Source: CADEED01 sp043747835 (GTDB lineage: Bacteria; Pseudomonadota; Gammaproteobacteria; Steroidobacterales; Steroidobacteraceae). Taken from it: a stretch of DNA of 64,000 nt. A program made the translations under genes and the position numbers. The notes under the pieces are model-generated. The model did not search any database, had not been told where the DNA came from, and saw only the letters and a program-made list of their open reading frames with translations. Shown in pieces: positions 44,960-53,961 of this stretch. The stretch spans positions 4,531 through 68,530 of the forward strand of contig JAYTOK010000113.1 in NCBI GenBank assembly GCA_043747835.1, written 5' to 3'. Positions within the stretch are counted from its first letter, which is position 1; every line of letters starts with the position of its first letter.

Positions 44960-46516
44960 ATGAAGTTAGCTCACGTGTCACGAGCCTTTCCGATCCTCGC
45001 GCTTGTGCTCGGCATTGCGCACGGTTGGGGTGCGAACGCGCCCTCCTCGTGGTGGCTGCAGCTCGCGTCGATGACGTTGTCGATCGCCATGATCTTTCTT
45101 GCGGCCCGGAACAAACTAGTCGCCGTAAGCATCTTGAGCGCGCTGGTTTTTTTCGCGGCGAGCGCGGCAACGGCGCACGCGTGGCTGTTCGATGCGCTCG
45201 CGCGCGTGATGGCGCTCGGCTGGCCGCTCACGACGATCGTTTTCGGTGCGCTCGTATTGCTGCTGTGCGTGCTGCCGGCGATCGGTCTCGCGCTCGCCGG
45301 CCTCGTGTTCATGAAATCGTCGCGCGCCGCATTCGCGCCGCTCGTGTTCGCGGCCGGCGTACCGCTCGCCGAGATCACGACGAACTTCCTCGTCGGATTC
45401 GCTTGGACCTCAGCGGGTTACGCGCCGCTCGGAACGCCGTTGGCGGCGCTCTATCCGTGGATCGGCGTGTATGGAATTGCCGCGCTGGTCAGTCTCATCG
45501 CCGCCATGACCGGCGCGGCGATTGCCGCAAGAGTCGAGTTCCACACCGCAGCATCGGAAAATAATCCCGCACCGTCGTGGGGCGCGGGCCCCTTGGCGCT
45601 CGCCGTTGCCGCGGTTGTCGTCGCCCAGCTCGCTAACTATCGGGATCTCACTTCGCCCGCCAGCGCTGCGTTGCATGTGCGGCTCGTGCAGCCAGTGGTC
45701 GACCAGCTCGAGAAATTCGACGGTCTGCGAATGCGCGCGCTCGCGGAACAACTGGCGTCGCTGGCGCGGGATTCCGGGGCGCAGCTCATCGTCGCGCCCG
45801 AAACTTCGTTCCCGCATTTGTGGTCGGCGCTGCCGAGCGACGTCGCCGACACGCTTCTGCAAGCGGTTACATCCGGCGACCAGGTGTTTCTCGTCGGCAT
45901 GTTCGACGTGAATCCCGAGACCGGCGGTCTGCTCAACGTTTCCAGCGCGCTGCGTTTGAGTTCGAAACATTCCGCACCCCAGCGATACACGAAACGGCGA
46001 CTCGTACCGGTCGCCGAGCGGGAGGCGGCCGGCCTCCGCTGGCTCAGCGATGCACTCGCGTTGCGCTATCCGGCGCGCACGATCGTGGACGAAGCGCCGG
46101 TCGTGTTCGAGGTCGGCGGGATCGGCGTGCGCACGGCAATCTGTCTCGACCTGGCGTTCGGCGCCGACTTCTCGGAGACGGCGGGTGCGACCGGTGTCAT
46201 CGTGAGCCAATCGAACCTCGCCGCGCTTCCCGGGGAGCGTGTTCGCGCGCAGTTCACGACGATCGCGCGCGTGCGCGCGCTCGAGCAGGGAAAACCGCTG
46301 TTGCTGGTTGCGAATGACGGACCGACCGCGGTGATCGATGCGCGGGGAAAGATCCGGGCATCGTTGCCGTACGGAAAGCCGGGTGCGTTGTCGCACGAGA
46401 TCGTGCCGCGCAACGGCGCGACGCCGTATGCGATGTTAGGCGAATCGCTGTGGCTCGCGGCGCTGGTGCTTGGGGCCTTGGCGATCTTCCTGCGTCGGGG
46501 TCCATCGGCTGGGTAG
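44960..46516 (+). CDS. Lnt-like apolipoprotein N-acyltransferase paralogue
   Basis: A 518-aa integral membrane protein with about six N-terminal helices, a nitrilase-type periplasmic domain and a final helix (LWLAALVLGALAIFL), the Lnt architecture. The nitrilase triad appears as E near 280 (APETSFP), K near 343 (TKRRLVP) and C near 395 (AICLDLAF). In Lnt the Cys is followed by Tyr-Glu, both needed for activity; here they are Leu-Asp. It may be a divergent acyltransferase or a related amidase. A TTG nine bases upstream is an alternative start. It is divergent from the Tad operon, which encodes three lipoproteins. Confidence 0.75.
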   Translation: MKLAHVSRAFPILALVLGIAHGWGANAPSSWWLQLASMTLSIAMIFLAARNKLVAVSILSALVFFAASAATAHAWLFDALARVMALGWPLTTIVFGALVLLLCVLPAIGLALAGLVFMKSSRAAFAPLVFAAGVPLAEITTNFLVGFAWTSAGYAPLGTPLAALYPWIGVYGIAALVSLIAAMTGAAIAARVEFHTAASENNPAPSWGAGPLALAVAAVVVAQLANYRDLTSPASAALHVRLVQPVVDQLEKFDGLRMRALAEQLASLARDSGAQLIVAPETSFPHLWSALPSDVADTLLQAVTSGDQVFLVGMFDVNPETGGLLNVSSALRLSSKHSAPQRYTKRRLVPVAEREAAGLRWLSDALALRYPARTIVDEAPVVFEVGGIGVRTAICLDLAFGADFSETAGATGVIVSQSNLAALPGERVRAQFTTIARVRALEQGKPLLLVANDGPTAVIDARGKIRASLPYGKPGALSHEIVPRNGATPYAMLGESLWLAALVLGALAIFLRRGPSAG

Positions 46517-46701
46517 CCGCGCGGTACTCCACCGCTGCCTTCTGTCATGAAGTCGCGATCGGTGACGCGGCACGGCGGCGGCCGAAGAATGCCGCGGAAT
46601 CTTCATGCTAGGCCGCGCGGTTGCTAGCTAGATTGCCCGGGAACGATGTGGTTTGATGCGCTCCAGCATCCTTCTTCCGGGATGCCATGGGAGCAATAGA
46701 G

Positions 46702-49662
46702 ATGTCGATCTGTCTGCGTGCCAGCCTGTTCGGCGGGCTTTTCCTGCTGTCTGCGAATTCCGCGATCTCACAAACCATGGACGTCGTGACCGGCGCCGGT
46801 CGCTACGTCGACGTGCCGGCAGTCAGCATCCCGTTCGCAACCAATTCCATGGCAAGCGGGCCGGACGGCCGCTTCTACCTGGCGAACCTGAATGGAAACC
46901 TCGTCCGCTTCGATCCGGCAAACGGAACCGCGACAGCGCTGCCCGCGAACGAAGGCGGCCTGAACTTTCAACTCAACAACTCGAATGCGCTCGCGTTCGA
47001 CGCGAATGGCAACCTGCATCTCGTCGTGAGCGGCCGCGTCCTGCGAATCGATCCGGTGGCGGGAACGACCGTCGACACGGGCAGCCTCTCAGGCTCCGCG
47101 CGGCAGATGGTCTTCGCGCCGGATGGCACGCTCTACTACGTGACGCAGGACTCTCGCGTTCGCGCGCGACTTCCTTCCGGTTCGACTGTCGTGATCGCCG
47201 GCACGGGCGTGGACGGCTTTTCGGGCGACGGCGGTCCCGCGGTGGATGCGCAGCTCTACGGTGCGTTCGCGATCGCGCGCGGGCCGGACGGCGACATCTA
47301 CGTCTCCGACACTCCTAACAACCGCATCCGCCGGATTTCGATCTCGGACGGAACCATCACGACGTTCGTCGGTTCGGGAAATACCCAGTTCAACGGCGAC
47401 GGACTCATCGCCACGCTGACGAACATCTACCGGCCGGACTCCCTGGCGTTCGACGCCCTCGGCAATCTCTACTTCGCCGATGGCAACTATCGCCTGCGCC
47501 GCGTCGATGTCACGACCCATGTCGTCACGACGGTCGCGGGGACCGGCTCGGCGGGCTACACCGGCGATGGCGGCCTCGCGACGGCAGCGCGTGTCTTCGC
47601 TCCGAAGGGAATCACTTTCGATGCGGCCGGCAATCTCTATTTCGCCGACATTGCATCGGGTCCCGGCACCGTTCGCCGCATCGCGGCGGACACCGGCATC
47701 ATCAGCCGCGCGCTGGGGTCCGACGAAAGCTACTTCTGCGGCGAGAACGTCCCGGCGCGCTCGGCCTGCTTCGGCCAGGCGTATGGCCTGTCCTTCGACG
47801 CGGCGGGCAATCTGCTCATCACGGATGTCGTCACCCGGCGAGTGCGCAAGCTCGACGTGTCGACCGGTCTCGTCTCCACGCTGGCGCCGACGCCCGGATT
47901 GAGCCCGCTCGGGATCGACCATGACTCGGCCGGCAATGCATTCGTTGCGACGTACGGCGGCTATCAGATCAACCGTATCGACGCGTTCACCGCCGCCATG
48001 ACGCGCTACGCAGGCACGGGCGGCTACGGATTCGGCGGCGACGGTGGCATCGCGACCGCCGCATCGTTCGCGTCACCGACCGACGTCGCCGTGGACGCGC
48101 TCGGAAACCTGTACATCGCGGACCAGGGCAACAACCGCATTCGCAAGGTCGATGCCACGGGCATCGTGTCGACGCTCGCGACGTTCGCGGGCCCGGCCAC
48201 CGTCGAGCTGGACGCGACAGGTGGTTTGCTCGTCGCGGGACAGGAATGCCGCATCCGCCGAATCGATGTGAACACCGGCGCGAGCACGTCGATCGCCGGC
48301 ACCGGCAGTTGCGCGGCGAACGATCTGACCTTGACGGGCCAGGCGATCTTCACGCCGATCGGTTCGTATACGACCTTCACGGTCGCTCCGGACGGCAGCA
48401 TCTTCCTGAGCTGGAGTCGCCACCTCTATCGACTCGATTCGACGGGATGGATGACGCGAGTTCCAGCACCTTCGGCGGGCCTGACAACGCCCGAAGGCCT
48501 GGGCTTCAGCCATCCGGACAAGATGAAGTTCGATGCCGGCGGCCGTTTGTATCTCACCGACGGATACAAGCCTTATGTCTTTCGCATCTCGGGATTGATC
48601 GACCCGACGCCGCCGGTCATCGAACCGCAGATCTCCGGAACTCTGGGCTCGAACGGCTGGTATCGCAGCGACGTGCATGTCGAGTGGACCGTCACCGACC
48701 CCGAATCGGCGATTGTTTCCAGCAACTGTACGACGCCTACGATTCCCTCGGACACCGCGGGCGTGACCATCCAATGCAGCGCGACGTCGCTCGGCGGATC
48801 GACGACACAATCCGTCACCATCAGGCGCGACACGGCGGCACCCGTCGTGAGCTTCGGTCCGCCCTCCCCGGCGGCCAATGCCGGGGGCTGGAACAACACG
48901 GACGTGAGCATCGCGTTCACGGCCAGCGATGCGACCTCGGGTATCGCGACTGTCGGCGCACTGAGCCCGATCGTGATCGCGACTGAAGGTCAGGGCGTCG
49001 TGACGCAAGTCGCGGCGATTGACCAGGCTGGCAATTCGGCCACGTTCGCCACGCCCGCGGTGAACATCGACAAGACGCCGCCTTCGATCGCGCTGCTGCA
49101 CCCAGCGGCCGGCCGCAACTACGGCGCGTTCGCAGCAATCAATGCGCAGTACACCTGCAGCGATGCTCAAGCATTGCCGGTGATCTGCAATGGAACGCTG
49201 GCGAATGGCGCACCGCTGCCGACGAACGTGGCCGGCGCGAAGTCCTTCACCGCTTCAGCGTCCGACGCGGCGGGCAACGTCGCGACGACGACGCGCTCCT
49301 ACTCCGTCGCCGCGCTGCAGTTCGGGCGCTTCATCGAACCGCTGCGTCGCTCGCCGACGCTCAACGGCGTGACCGCGGGTAGTTTGGTTCCGATCCGCTG
49401 GCGCATGCTCGACGGAACCGGCGTCGCGGTCACGAACCCCGCCGCGTTCCAGTCCTTCACGGTGCTCAACTTGACCTGCCAGGGCGCGGCCGTCCCGCTC
49501 TCCGACACCGCGACCGGCGGCGCGGGCCTCAGCGTGAATCCCGCGAACGGCTACTTCACCTACAACTGGCAGACGGAGGCGTCATGGGCCGGCACCTGCC
49601 GTCGCGTGCAAATCCGTCTCGGCGACAACTCGGTCAAGGAACTCGTCTTCCGGCTCAACTGA
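46702..49662 (+). CDS. Exported NHL-repeat beta-propeller protein with Ig-like domains and PxKF-type end
   Basis: About 986 aa, starting MSICLRASLFGG with a Sec signal (LRASLFGGLFLLSANSAIS). Residues to about 620 are NHL/teneurin-like blades with repeated patterns such as GDGGLATAA, VAVDALGNLYIADQGNNRIRK (split) and AGTGGYGFGGDGG. Next come two Ig-like segments (DTAAPVVSFGPP, DKTPPSIALL). The last ~110 residues are a PxKF-like domain (GVTAGSLVPIRWRM ... NWQTEASWAGTCRRVQI), typical of extracellular proteins. A GGGAG site lies before ATG 46702. Probably secreted or surface bound; the ligand is unknown. Confidence 0.8.
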   Translation: MSICLRASLFGGLFLLSANSAISQTMDVVTGAGRYVDVPAVSIPFATNSMASGPDGRFYLANLNGNLVRFDPANGTATALPANEGGLNFQLNNSNALAFDANGNLHLVVSGRVLRIDPVAGTTVDTGSLSGSARQMVFAPDGTLYYVTQDSRVRARLPSGSTVVIAGTGVDGFSGDGGPAVDAQLYGAFAIARGPDGDIYVSDTPNNRIRRISISDGTITTFVGSGNTQFNGDGLIATLTNIYRPDSLAFDALGNLYFADGNYRLRRVDVTTHVVTTVAGTGSAGYTGDGGLATAARVFAPKGITFDAAGNLYFADIASGPGTVRRIAADTGIISRALGSDESYFCGENVPARSACFGQAYGLSFDAAGNLLITDVVTRRVRKLDVSTGLVSTLAPTPGLSPLGIDHDSAGNAFVATYGGYQINRIDAFTAAMTRYAGTGGYGFGGDGGIATAASFASPTDVAVDALGNLYIADQGNNRIRKVDATGIVSTLATFAGPATVELDATGGLLVAGQECRIRRIDVNTGASTSIAGTGSCAANDLTLTGQAIFTPIGSYTTFTVAPDGSIFLSWSRHLYRLDSTGWMTRVPAPSAGLTTPEGLGFSHPDKMKFDAGGRLYLTDGYKPYVFRISGLIDPTPPVIEPQISGTLGSNGWYRSDVHVEWTVTDPESAIVSSNCTTPTIPSDTAGVTIQCSATSLGGSTTQSVTIRRDTAAPVVSFGPPSPAANAGGWNNTDVSIAFTASDATSGIATVGALSPIVIATEGQGVVTQVAAIDQAGNSATFATPAVNIDKTPPSIALLHPAAGRNYGAFAAINAQYTCSDAQALPVICNGTLANGAPLPTNVAGAKSFTASASDAAGNVATTTRSYSVAALQFGRFIEPLRRSPTLNGVTAGSLVPIRWRMLDGTGVAVTNPAAFQSFTVLNLTCQGAAVPLSDTATGGAGLSVNPANGYFTYNWQTEASWAGTCRRVQIRLGDNSVKELVFRLN

Positions 49663-50293
49663 AACTGCCGTTCGCCAGGAACTCGCCCACCTCGTGCGCG
49701 ACATCCGCGGACAGCAGCATGCCCATATGACTGACCGGCATCGTGATGTGCGCGCTGCAGCCGGGTAGTTTGGTCTCGCTGACGCCGATGGTGCCGTCGC
49801 AGTCCTCGTCGAACTTCGCGAAAAATTGACCGAGCCCCCTGGGCCGCGTGCCCGCGATGAGCCCGAGCTGGTGCGCGCAATTCCAGCGCCGCGGCTCGCA
49901 CGGATCGACGAGCTCACGCGCGACGAGCGGGCCGATCACTCGCCGCAGGAACGCGTGCCGTGCGACGGCTTGCGCCGAGCGGCTGCCACAGAGCGGCGCG
50001 CCGAGCATGACGACGCGGCCGATGCGCGGATCGCTCTCGCGCTCGAAGAAACGGCTCAACACGATGCCGCCCAGACTGTGGCCGACGAAATGGATCCGCT
50101 CCGCATCGAGGCGCGAGACGTAGCGCGCGAGCTCGTCGAGCGTTTTCTCGAGCGAGCCGCGCACGGTGGGATAGCTGAAGCGATGGGACTCGAAGCCGCG
50201 CTCCGCGGTGAGCCGCCGGCGCATCAAGCCGAACTCGGCGCCGTTCAGGAACAGGCCGTGAACGAAGACGACGGAAATGGGGCCTGACCCCAT
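49655..50293 (-). CDS. Alpha/beta hydrolase (lipase/esterase-like)
   Basis: A 212-aa serine hydrolase with an oxyanion HGLF motif near residue 12, nucleophile VGHSLGG near 73, a candidate Asp (DEDCDGTIGV), and a His in VSHMGML near residue 190. There is no signal peptide, so it is probably cytoplasmic. The substrate is unknown. The first six codons (MGSGPI) are encoded by a short palindromic repeat, which also supplies the start codon. The gene begins 3 bp after the aspS stop, so they are cotranscribed. It is convergent with the NHL gene and overlaps its end by 8 bp. Confidence 0.8.
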   Translation of the reverse strand: MGSGPISVVFVHGLFLNGAEFGLMRRRLTAERGFESHRFSYPTVRGSLEKTLDELARYVSRLDAERIHFVGHSLGGIVLSRFFERESDPRIGRVVMLGAPLCGSRSAQAVARHAFLRRVIGPLVARELVDPCEPRRWNCAHQLGLIAGTRPRGLGQFFAKFDEDCDGTIGVSETKLPGCSAHITMPVSHMGMLLSADVAHEVGEFLANGSFS

Positions 50294-50295
50294 TT
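50275..50295. repeat. Short palindrome AAATGGGG-CCTGA-CCCCATTT at a gene start
   Basis: Eight-base arms (AAATGGGG and CCCCATTT) around a 5-base centre lie between aspS and the hydrolase and include the hydrolase ATG. The GGGG-TCAG core is close to the GGGGACAGAT unit of the alaS-lysC palindrome and to the GGGGTCAGATTC copy at 53945. I regard it as a minor member of the same repeat group. Confidence 0.55.
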
Positions 50296-50296
50296 C

Positions 50297-52072
50297 TCAG
50301 CTCGTGGGCGGCGGAGTTCTGACGCGGATGTGGATCTCCCGCAGCTGCTTCTCCGACACTTCCGTTGGCGCATCCGTGAGCGGATCCGCCGCCGTCTGCG
50401 TCTTCGGAAACGCGATGACGTCGCGGATGCTGTCGGTGCCGGTCATGTGCATGACCATGCGGTCGAGGCCGAACGCGATGCCACCGTGCGGCGGCGCGCC
50501 GAACTTCAAGGCATCGAGCAGGAAGCCGAACTTGTTCTGCGCTTCCTCGGCACCGATGCCGAGCAGCTCGAACACGGCCGACTGCATGTCCTGGCGGAAG
50601 ATTCGGACCGATCCGCCCGCGATCTCCGTGCCGTTCAACACGAGGTCGTACGCCTTCGCGAGCGCGCCATCCGGCTTCGCCTTGAGCGCGGCGATGTCGT
50701 CGCTCGCCGGCGCGGTGAACGGGTGATGCATGGCCACCCAGCGCTTCTCGTCCGGATCCCAGTCGAACATCGGGAAATCTACGACCCAGAGCGGCTTCCA
50801 TCCCGCGGTCGCGAGCTTGAGATCGACGCCGACCTTGAGGCGCAGCGCGCCGATCGCATCGCTGACTACCTTCGCGCTGTCCGCGCCGAAGAAGATCAGG
50901 TCGCCGTCTTTCGCGCCGGTGCGCTCGAGGATGCCCTTGACGGAATCATCGGAGAGGAATTTCACGATGGGCGATTGCAAGCCGTCCTTGCCCTTCGCCG
51001 TCTCATTGATCTTGATGTACGCGAGACCCTTCGCGCCATAACGGCCGACGTACGCGGTGTATTCGTCGATCTGCGAACGCGGCATCGCGCCGCCGCCCGG
51101 CACACGCAGCGCCGCGACGCGGCCCTTCGGGTCCTTCGCGGGACCGGCGAAGACCTTGAAGTCGCACGACGCGACGAGATCCGCCACGTCCACGAGCTCG
51201 AGCGGATTGCGCAGGTCGGGCTTGTCCGAACCGTAACGGCGGATCGCTTCCGCGAACGTGATGCGCGGGAAGGGATCCGGCAGCTCCGCGGCGATCGCAT
51301 CCTTGAAGATGTGGCGCGTGAGGCCTTCCATCATCTCCATGATCTGCTGCTGCGAGAGGAACGAGGTCTCGATGTCGAGCTGCGTGAACTCCGGCTGACG
51401 CTCGGCGCGCAGATCCTCGTCGCGGAAACATTTGACGATCTGGTAGTAACGGTCGAAGCCCGCGACCATCAGCAACGGTTTGAAGATCTGCGGCGACTGC
51501 GGCAGCGCGAAGAACTTGCCCGCGTGCGTGCGCGAGGGAACGAGGTAGTCGCGAGCGCCTTCTGGCGTTGCCTTCGTGAGCACGGGCGTTTCGATGTCGA
51601 TGAAGCCGGCGTCATCGAGATAATGTCTCATCGCGCGAGTTATCTTGTGGCGCAGTCGCAGACGCTTCGCCATCTCTTCGCGGCGCAGGTCGATGTAGCG
51701 GTACTTGAGGCGGACCTCTTCGCTCACGTGCTCGTCGAGCTGAAACGGCAGCGGGTCCGAGCGGTTGAGCGTCACGAGTTCGAGCGCCAGCAACTCCACC
51801 TTGCCCGAAGCGAGGTTCGCATTCGCCGTTCCGGGCGGGCGCTCGCGGACCCGGCCGCGCACCTGGACCACGAACTCGTTTCTCAGTTTTTCGGCTTCGG
51901 AGAACTGGTCCTTGTTATCCGGGTCTATGACGACCTGGAGCAACCCTTCACGATCGCGCATGTCCACGAAGATGACGCCGCCATGATCGCGGCGGCGATG
52001 GACCCAGCCGGCGACCGTAACCTCTTGACCGACCAGCTTTTCGTTGACCTGGCCGCAGTAGTGAGAACGCAT
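50297..52072 (-). CDS. aspS: Aspartyl-tRNA synthetase
   Basis: A 591-aa class II synthetase charging tRNA-Asp. It starts MRSHYCGQVNEKLVG at 52072. It has an N-terminal OB-fold (VTVAGWVHRRRDHGGVIFVDMRD, split), class II motifs (SPQIFKPLLMVAGFDRYYQI and FRDEDLRAERQPEFTQLD), the GAD insertion, and motif 3 (GIAFGLDRMVMHMTG). The extended frame to 52126 is unlikely. It is divergent from dsbA, with 150 bp between starts. Confidence 0.96.
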   Translation of the reverse strand: MRSHYCGQVNEKLVGQEVTVAGWVHRRRDHGGVIFVDMRDREGLLQVVIDPDNKDQFSEAEKLRNEFVVQVRGRVRERPPGTANANLASGKVELLALELVTLNRSDPLPFQLDEHVSEEVRLKYRYIDLRREEMAKRLRLRHKITRAMRHYLDDAGFIDIETPVLTKATPEGARDYLVPSRTHAGKFFALPQSPQIFKPLLMVAGFDRYYQIVKCFRDEDLRAERQPEFTQLDIETSFLSQQQIMEMMEGLTRHIFKDAIAAELPDPFPRITFAEAIRRYGSDKPDLRNPLELVDVADLVASCDFKVFAGPAKDPKGRVAALRVPGGGAMPRSQIDEYTAYVGRYGAKGLAYIKINETAKGKDGLQSPIVKFLSDDSVKGILERTGAKDGDLIFFGADSAKVVSDAIGALRLKVGVDLKLATAGWKPLWVVDFPMFDWDPDEKRWVAMHHPFTAPASDDIAALKAKPDGALAKAYDLVLNGTEIAGGSVRIFRQDMQSAVFELLGIGAEEAQNKFGFLLDALKFGAPPHGGIAFGLDRMVMHMTGTDSIRDVIAFPKTQTAADPLTDAPTEVSEKQLREIHIRVRTPPPTS

Positions 52073-52222
52073 GGAAACCCTGGAAAGACGCGTGAAAGGG
52101 CGGCGATGGTAACGGTTCAGCCCCAAGTCAGGAAAGCCGATCCAACATGCTTCCCACCGGCCCCCGGGCGCGGCATATTTGCCCCCGTTTCGGCCCCCGA
52201 TTTTTCACCACCGGACTCCCCC

Positions 52223-52939
52223 ATGACACGACGTCTGCTCGCTTTCTTCGCCCTCGTTCTGGCCACCCAGGCGCCGGCCGCCACCTGGGAATCCGGGAAG
52301 CACTACACCGTGCTGCCCCAGCCCCAGCGAACCAACGTCCCGGCCGGTAAGGTCGAAGTCATGGAGGTGTTTTCGTACGGCTGTCCCGCGTGCAACAAAT
52401 TCCTGCCGGCGATGAAGAAGCTGAAGTCCAGCCTGCCCGCCAACGCGCAGATCACGTACCTGCCTGCGTCGTGGAATGCCGCGGAGAACTGGCCGCTGTT
52501 CCAGCGCGCGTACCTCACCGCCCAATCGTTAGGTGTCGCCGACAAGGCGCACGATGAGATGTTCAAAGCAATCTGGATGACGGGCGGCGAACTCAGCATC
52601 ATCGAAGCCGATGGCCAGCGCCTCAAGAAGAAACTGCCGACGATCGAGGATGCGGCGAAGTTCTATCAGCGCGTGACGGGATACAAGGCGGCGGATTTCG
52701 TCGCCGCCGCGAAGTCGTTCAGCGTCGACATGAAGATGCGCCAGGCCGATGCGCAGATCATCGCGATGCGCGTCTCGGGCACACCCACGATCGTCGTGAA
52801 TGGCAAGTACCGTGTGAACAACGAAAACCTCGAGTCGACCGACGCGATGATCGAGCTGATCAAGTTTCTCGTCGTGAAGGAAAGCGCGCCGCCGGCTCCG
52901 GCTGCCACGCCCGCTCAGGCGCCCGCGAAAAAGTCGTGA
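52223..52939 (+). CDS. dsbA: Periplasmic thiol:disulfide interchange protein (DsbA family)
   Basis: A 238-aa exported oxidoreductase that introduces disulfides. A Sec signal (LLAFFALVLATQAPAA) precedes a thioredoxin fold with active site CPAC at residues 54-57 (CPHC in E. coli). A helical insert follows, then the cis-Pro loop SGTPTIVVNG near 190. The Ala/Pro/Lys-rich tail is probably disordered. The Cys-rich exported proteins of the Tad operon and RHS proteins are possible substrates. The frame extending left is antisense to aspS. Confidence 0.88.
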   Translation: MTRRLLAFFALVLATQAPAATWESGKHYTVLPQPQRTNVPAGKVEVMEVFSYGCPACNKFLPAMKKLKSSLPANAQITYLPASWNAAENWPLFQRAYLTAQSLGVADKAHDEMFKAIWMTGGELSIIEADGQRLKKKLPTIEDAAKFYQRVTGYKAADFVAAAKSFSVDMKMRQADAQIIAMRVSGTPTIVVNGKYRVNNENLESTDAMIELIKFLVVKESAPPAPAATPAQAPAKKS

Positions 52940-52952
52940 TCTGAACCGCGAT

Positions 52953-52986
52953 GCCCGCGGCCTGGTTCTAACCAGTCGCCGCGGGC
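52953..52986. terminator. Strong hairpin terminator between dsbA and the MBL gene
   Basis: An outer 9-bp stem GCCCGCGGC/GCCGCGGGC (52953-52961, 52978-52986) encloses a second perfect stem CTGGTT/AACCAG (52962-52967, 52970-52975), followed by TTCTTCT. It should terminate dsbA transcription. The stop codon of the convergent MBL gene (52968-52970) lies in its loop, so the hairpin may serve both directions. Confidence 0.75.
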
Positions 52987-53945
52987 TTCTTCTGGCGGCG
53001 CTTCCAGAAGCGCATCAGCGCCCAGATCGCCAATCCCAACACCGCGATGACGCCGGCTGCGACCGCGATCAGATTGCGCACCGGGTTCACGACGACGAAG
53101 TTCGGGAACTTCGAATAGAACCCGTTGAAGTCCGCGAGCGCCGCGGGCAGCGCCTCGACATCCTGTTTGGTGAGCGCGAGCGCGCGTTCGTTCGGGTGGA
53201 ATGTGCTGCCGGCGGGAAAGGGCTCACCGTCGGTGCCGAGTTCGATGTGGCCACCCAACACCGCGGTGACGGGCTTGTCTTTCAGATAGGCAACGGCGCG
53301 ATCCGCGCTCGCCTTGTAGGCGTCGATGTCGTCGACGAGCAGGCGGCCAGGCAGCAGGAAATCGCCGGTGAACACGAGGCCCGTGTTCGCGTCGTAGAAC
53401 AGCAGGTGATCGCGCAAGTGGCCGGGCGCCGCAATCGCTTCGACGACGCGGCCACCGAGATCGACCTTCACCGTGTCGTCGAACCAGCTCTTGAAGCCAT
53501 AGAACTTCACGATGCCATCCGGCTCGATCGGCACGATCTCGGTGCCAGGTAGTTTGGCGAGTTGCGCGTCACCCGCGCGGTGATCGGAGTGGCGGTGGGT
53601 GTGGGCCACGAGCAGGGGCAACGGCACGCCGTTGGGTTTCGGCAGCAAGCCGGCGATCGTTCTCGCGAGCGGCATCGCGGCCTCGTCTTCGACGGCGCCG
53701 CTGTCGATGAGCAGCGCGCGCTGGTCGCCGATCAGTAGATAGAGAAGCGGCGCCTCGAAATCCGCGCAAAGGTTCTGGCGCAGGATGTAGGTGTTCGCGT
53801 CGTAGCGATGCACCTGCAAGGGCGGCTGCGGATTCGCGGCGCAGTCTTCCGCGCCGGGGTTCCATGGGACGTCGAGGTCGCCGGGAACCGGCTGGGCTAC
53901 TGCAATGAGCGGCAACAGAAGAATTGGCGCGAAGACGCGTTTCAT
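52968..53945 (-). CDS. MBL-fold metallo-hydrolase, membrane-anchored
   Basis: A 325-aa metallo-beta-lactamase-fold hydrolase. A signal peptide (VFAPILLLPLIAVAQ) leads to the HTHRHSDH zinc motif near residue 115, a later GHLRDH, a metal-binding FTGDFLLPG Asp, and GGHIELG. A C-terminal helix (LIAVAAGVIAVLGLAIWALMRFW) followed by KRRQKK anchors it, with the enzyme outside the cytoplasm. The substrate is unknown. The start is 53945, only 14 bp after the upstream gene; the ribosome-binding AAAGGGG is part of a REP-like motif. Confidence 0.85.
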   Translation of the reverse strand: MKRVFAPILLLPLIAVAQPVPGDLDVPWNPGAEDCAANPQPPLQVHRYDANTYILRQNLCADFEAPLLYLLIGDQRALLIDSGAVEDEAAMPLARTIAGLLPKPNGVPLPLLVAHTHRHSDHRAGDAQLAKLPGTEIVPIEPDGIVKFYGFKSWFDDTVKVDLGGRVVEAIAAPGHLRDHLLFYDANTGLVFTGDFLLPGRLLVDDIDAYKASADRAVAYLKDKPVTAVLGGHIELGTDGEPFPAGSTFHPNERALALTKQDVEALPAALADFNGFYSKFPNFVVVNPVRNLIAVAAGVIAVLGLAIWALMRFWKRRQKKPAATG

Positions 53946-53961
53946 GAATCTGACCCCTTTA
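53945..53961. repeat. Single GGGGTCAGATTC REP-like motif at the MBL gene start
   Basis: On the minus strand TTAAAGGGGTCAGATTC ends one base short of, or abuts, the MBL ATG and starts at the stop of the upstream gene. It is one half-unit of the repeat type found at 6843-6966 (GGGGACAGATCTA). Its AAAGGGG part is at the proper distance to serve as ribosome-binding site. Confidence 0.5.
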
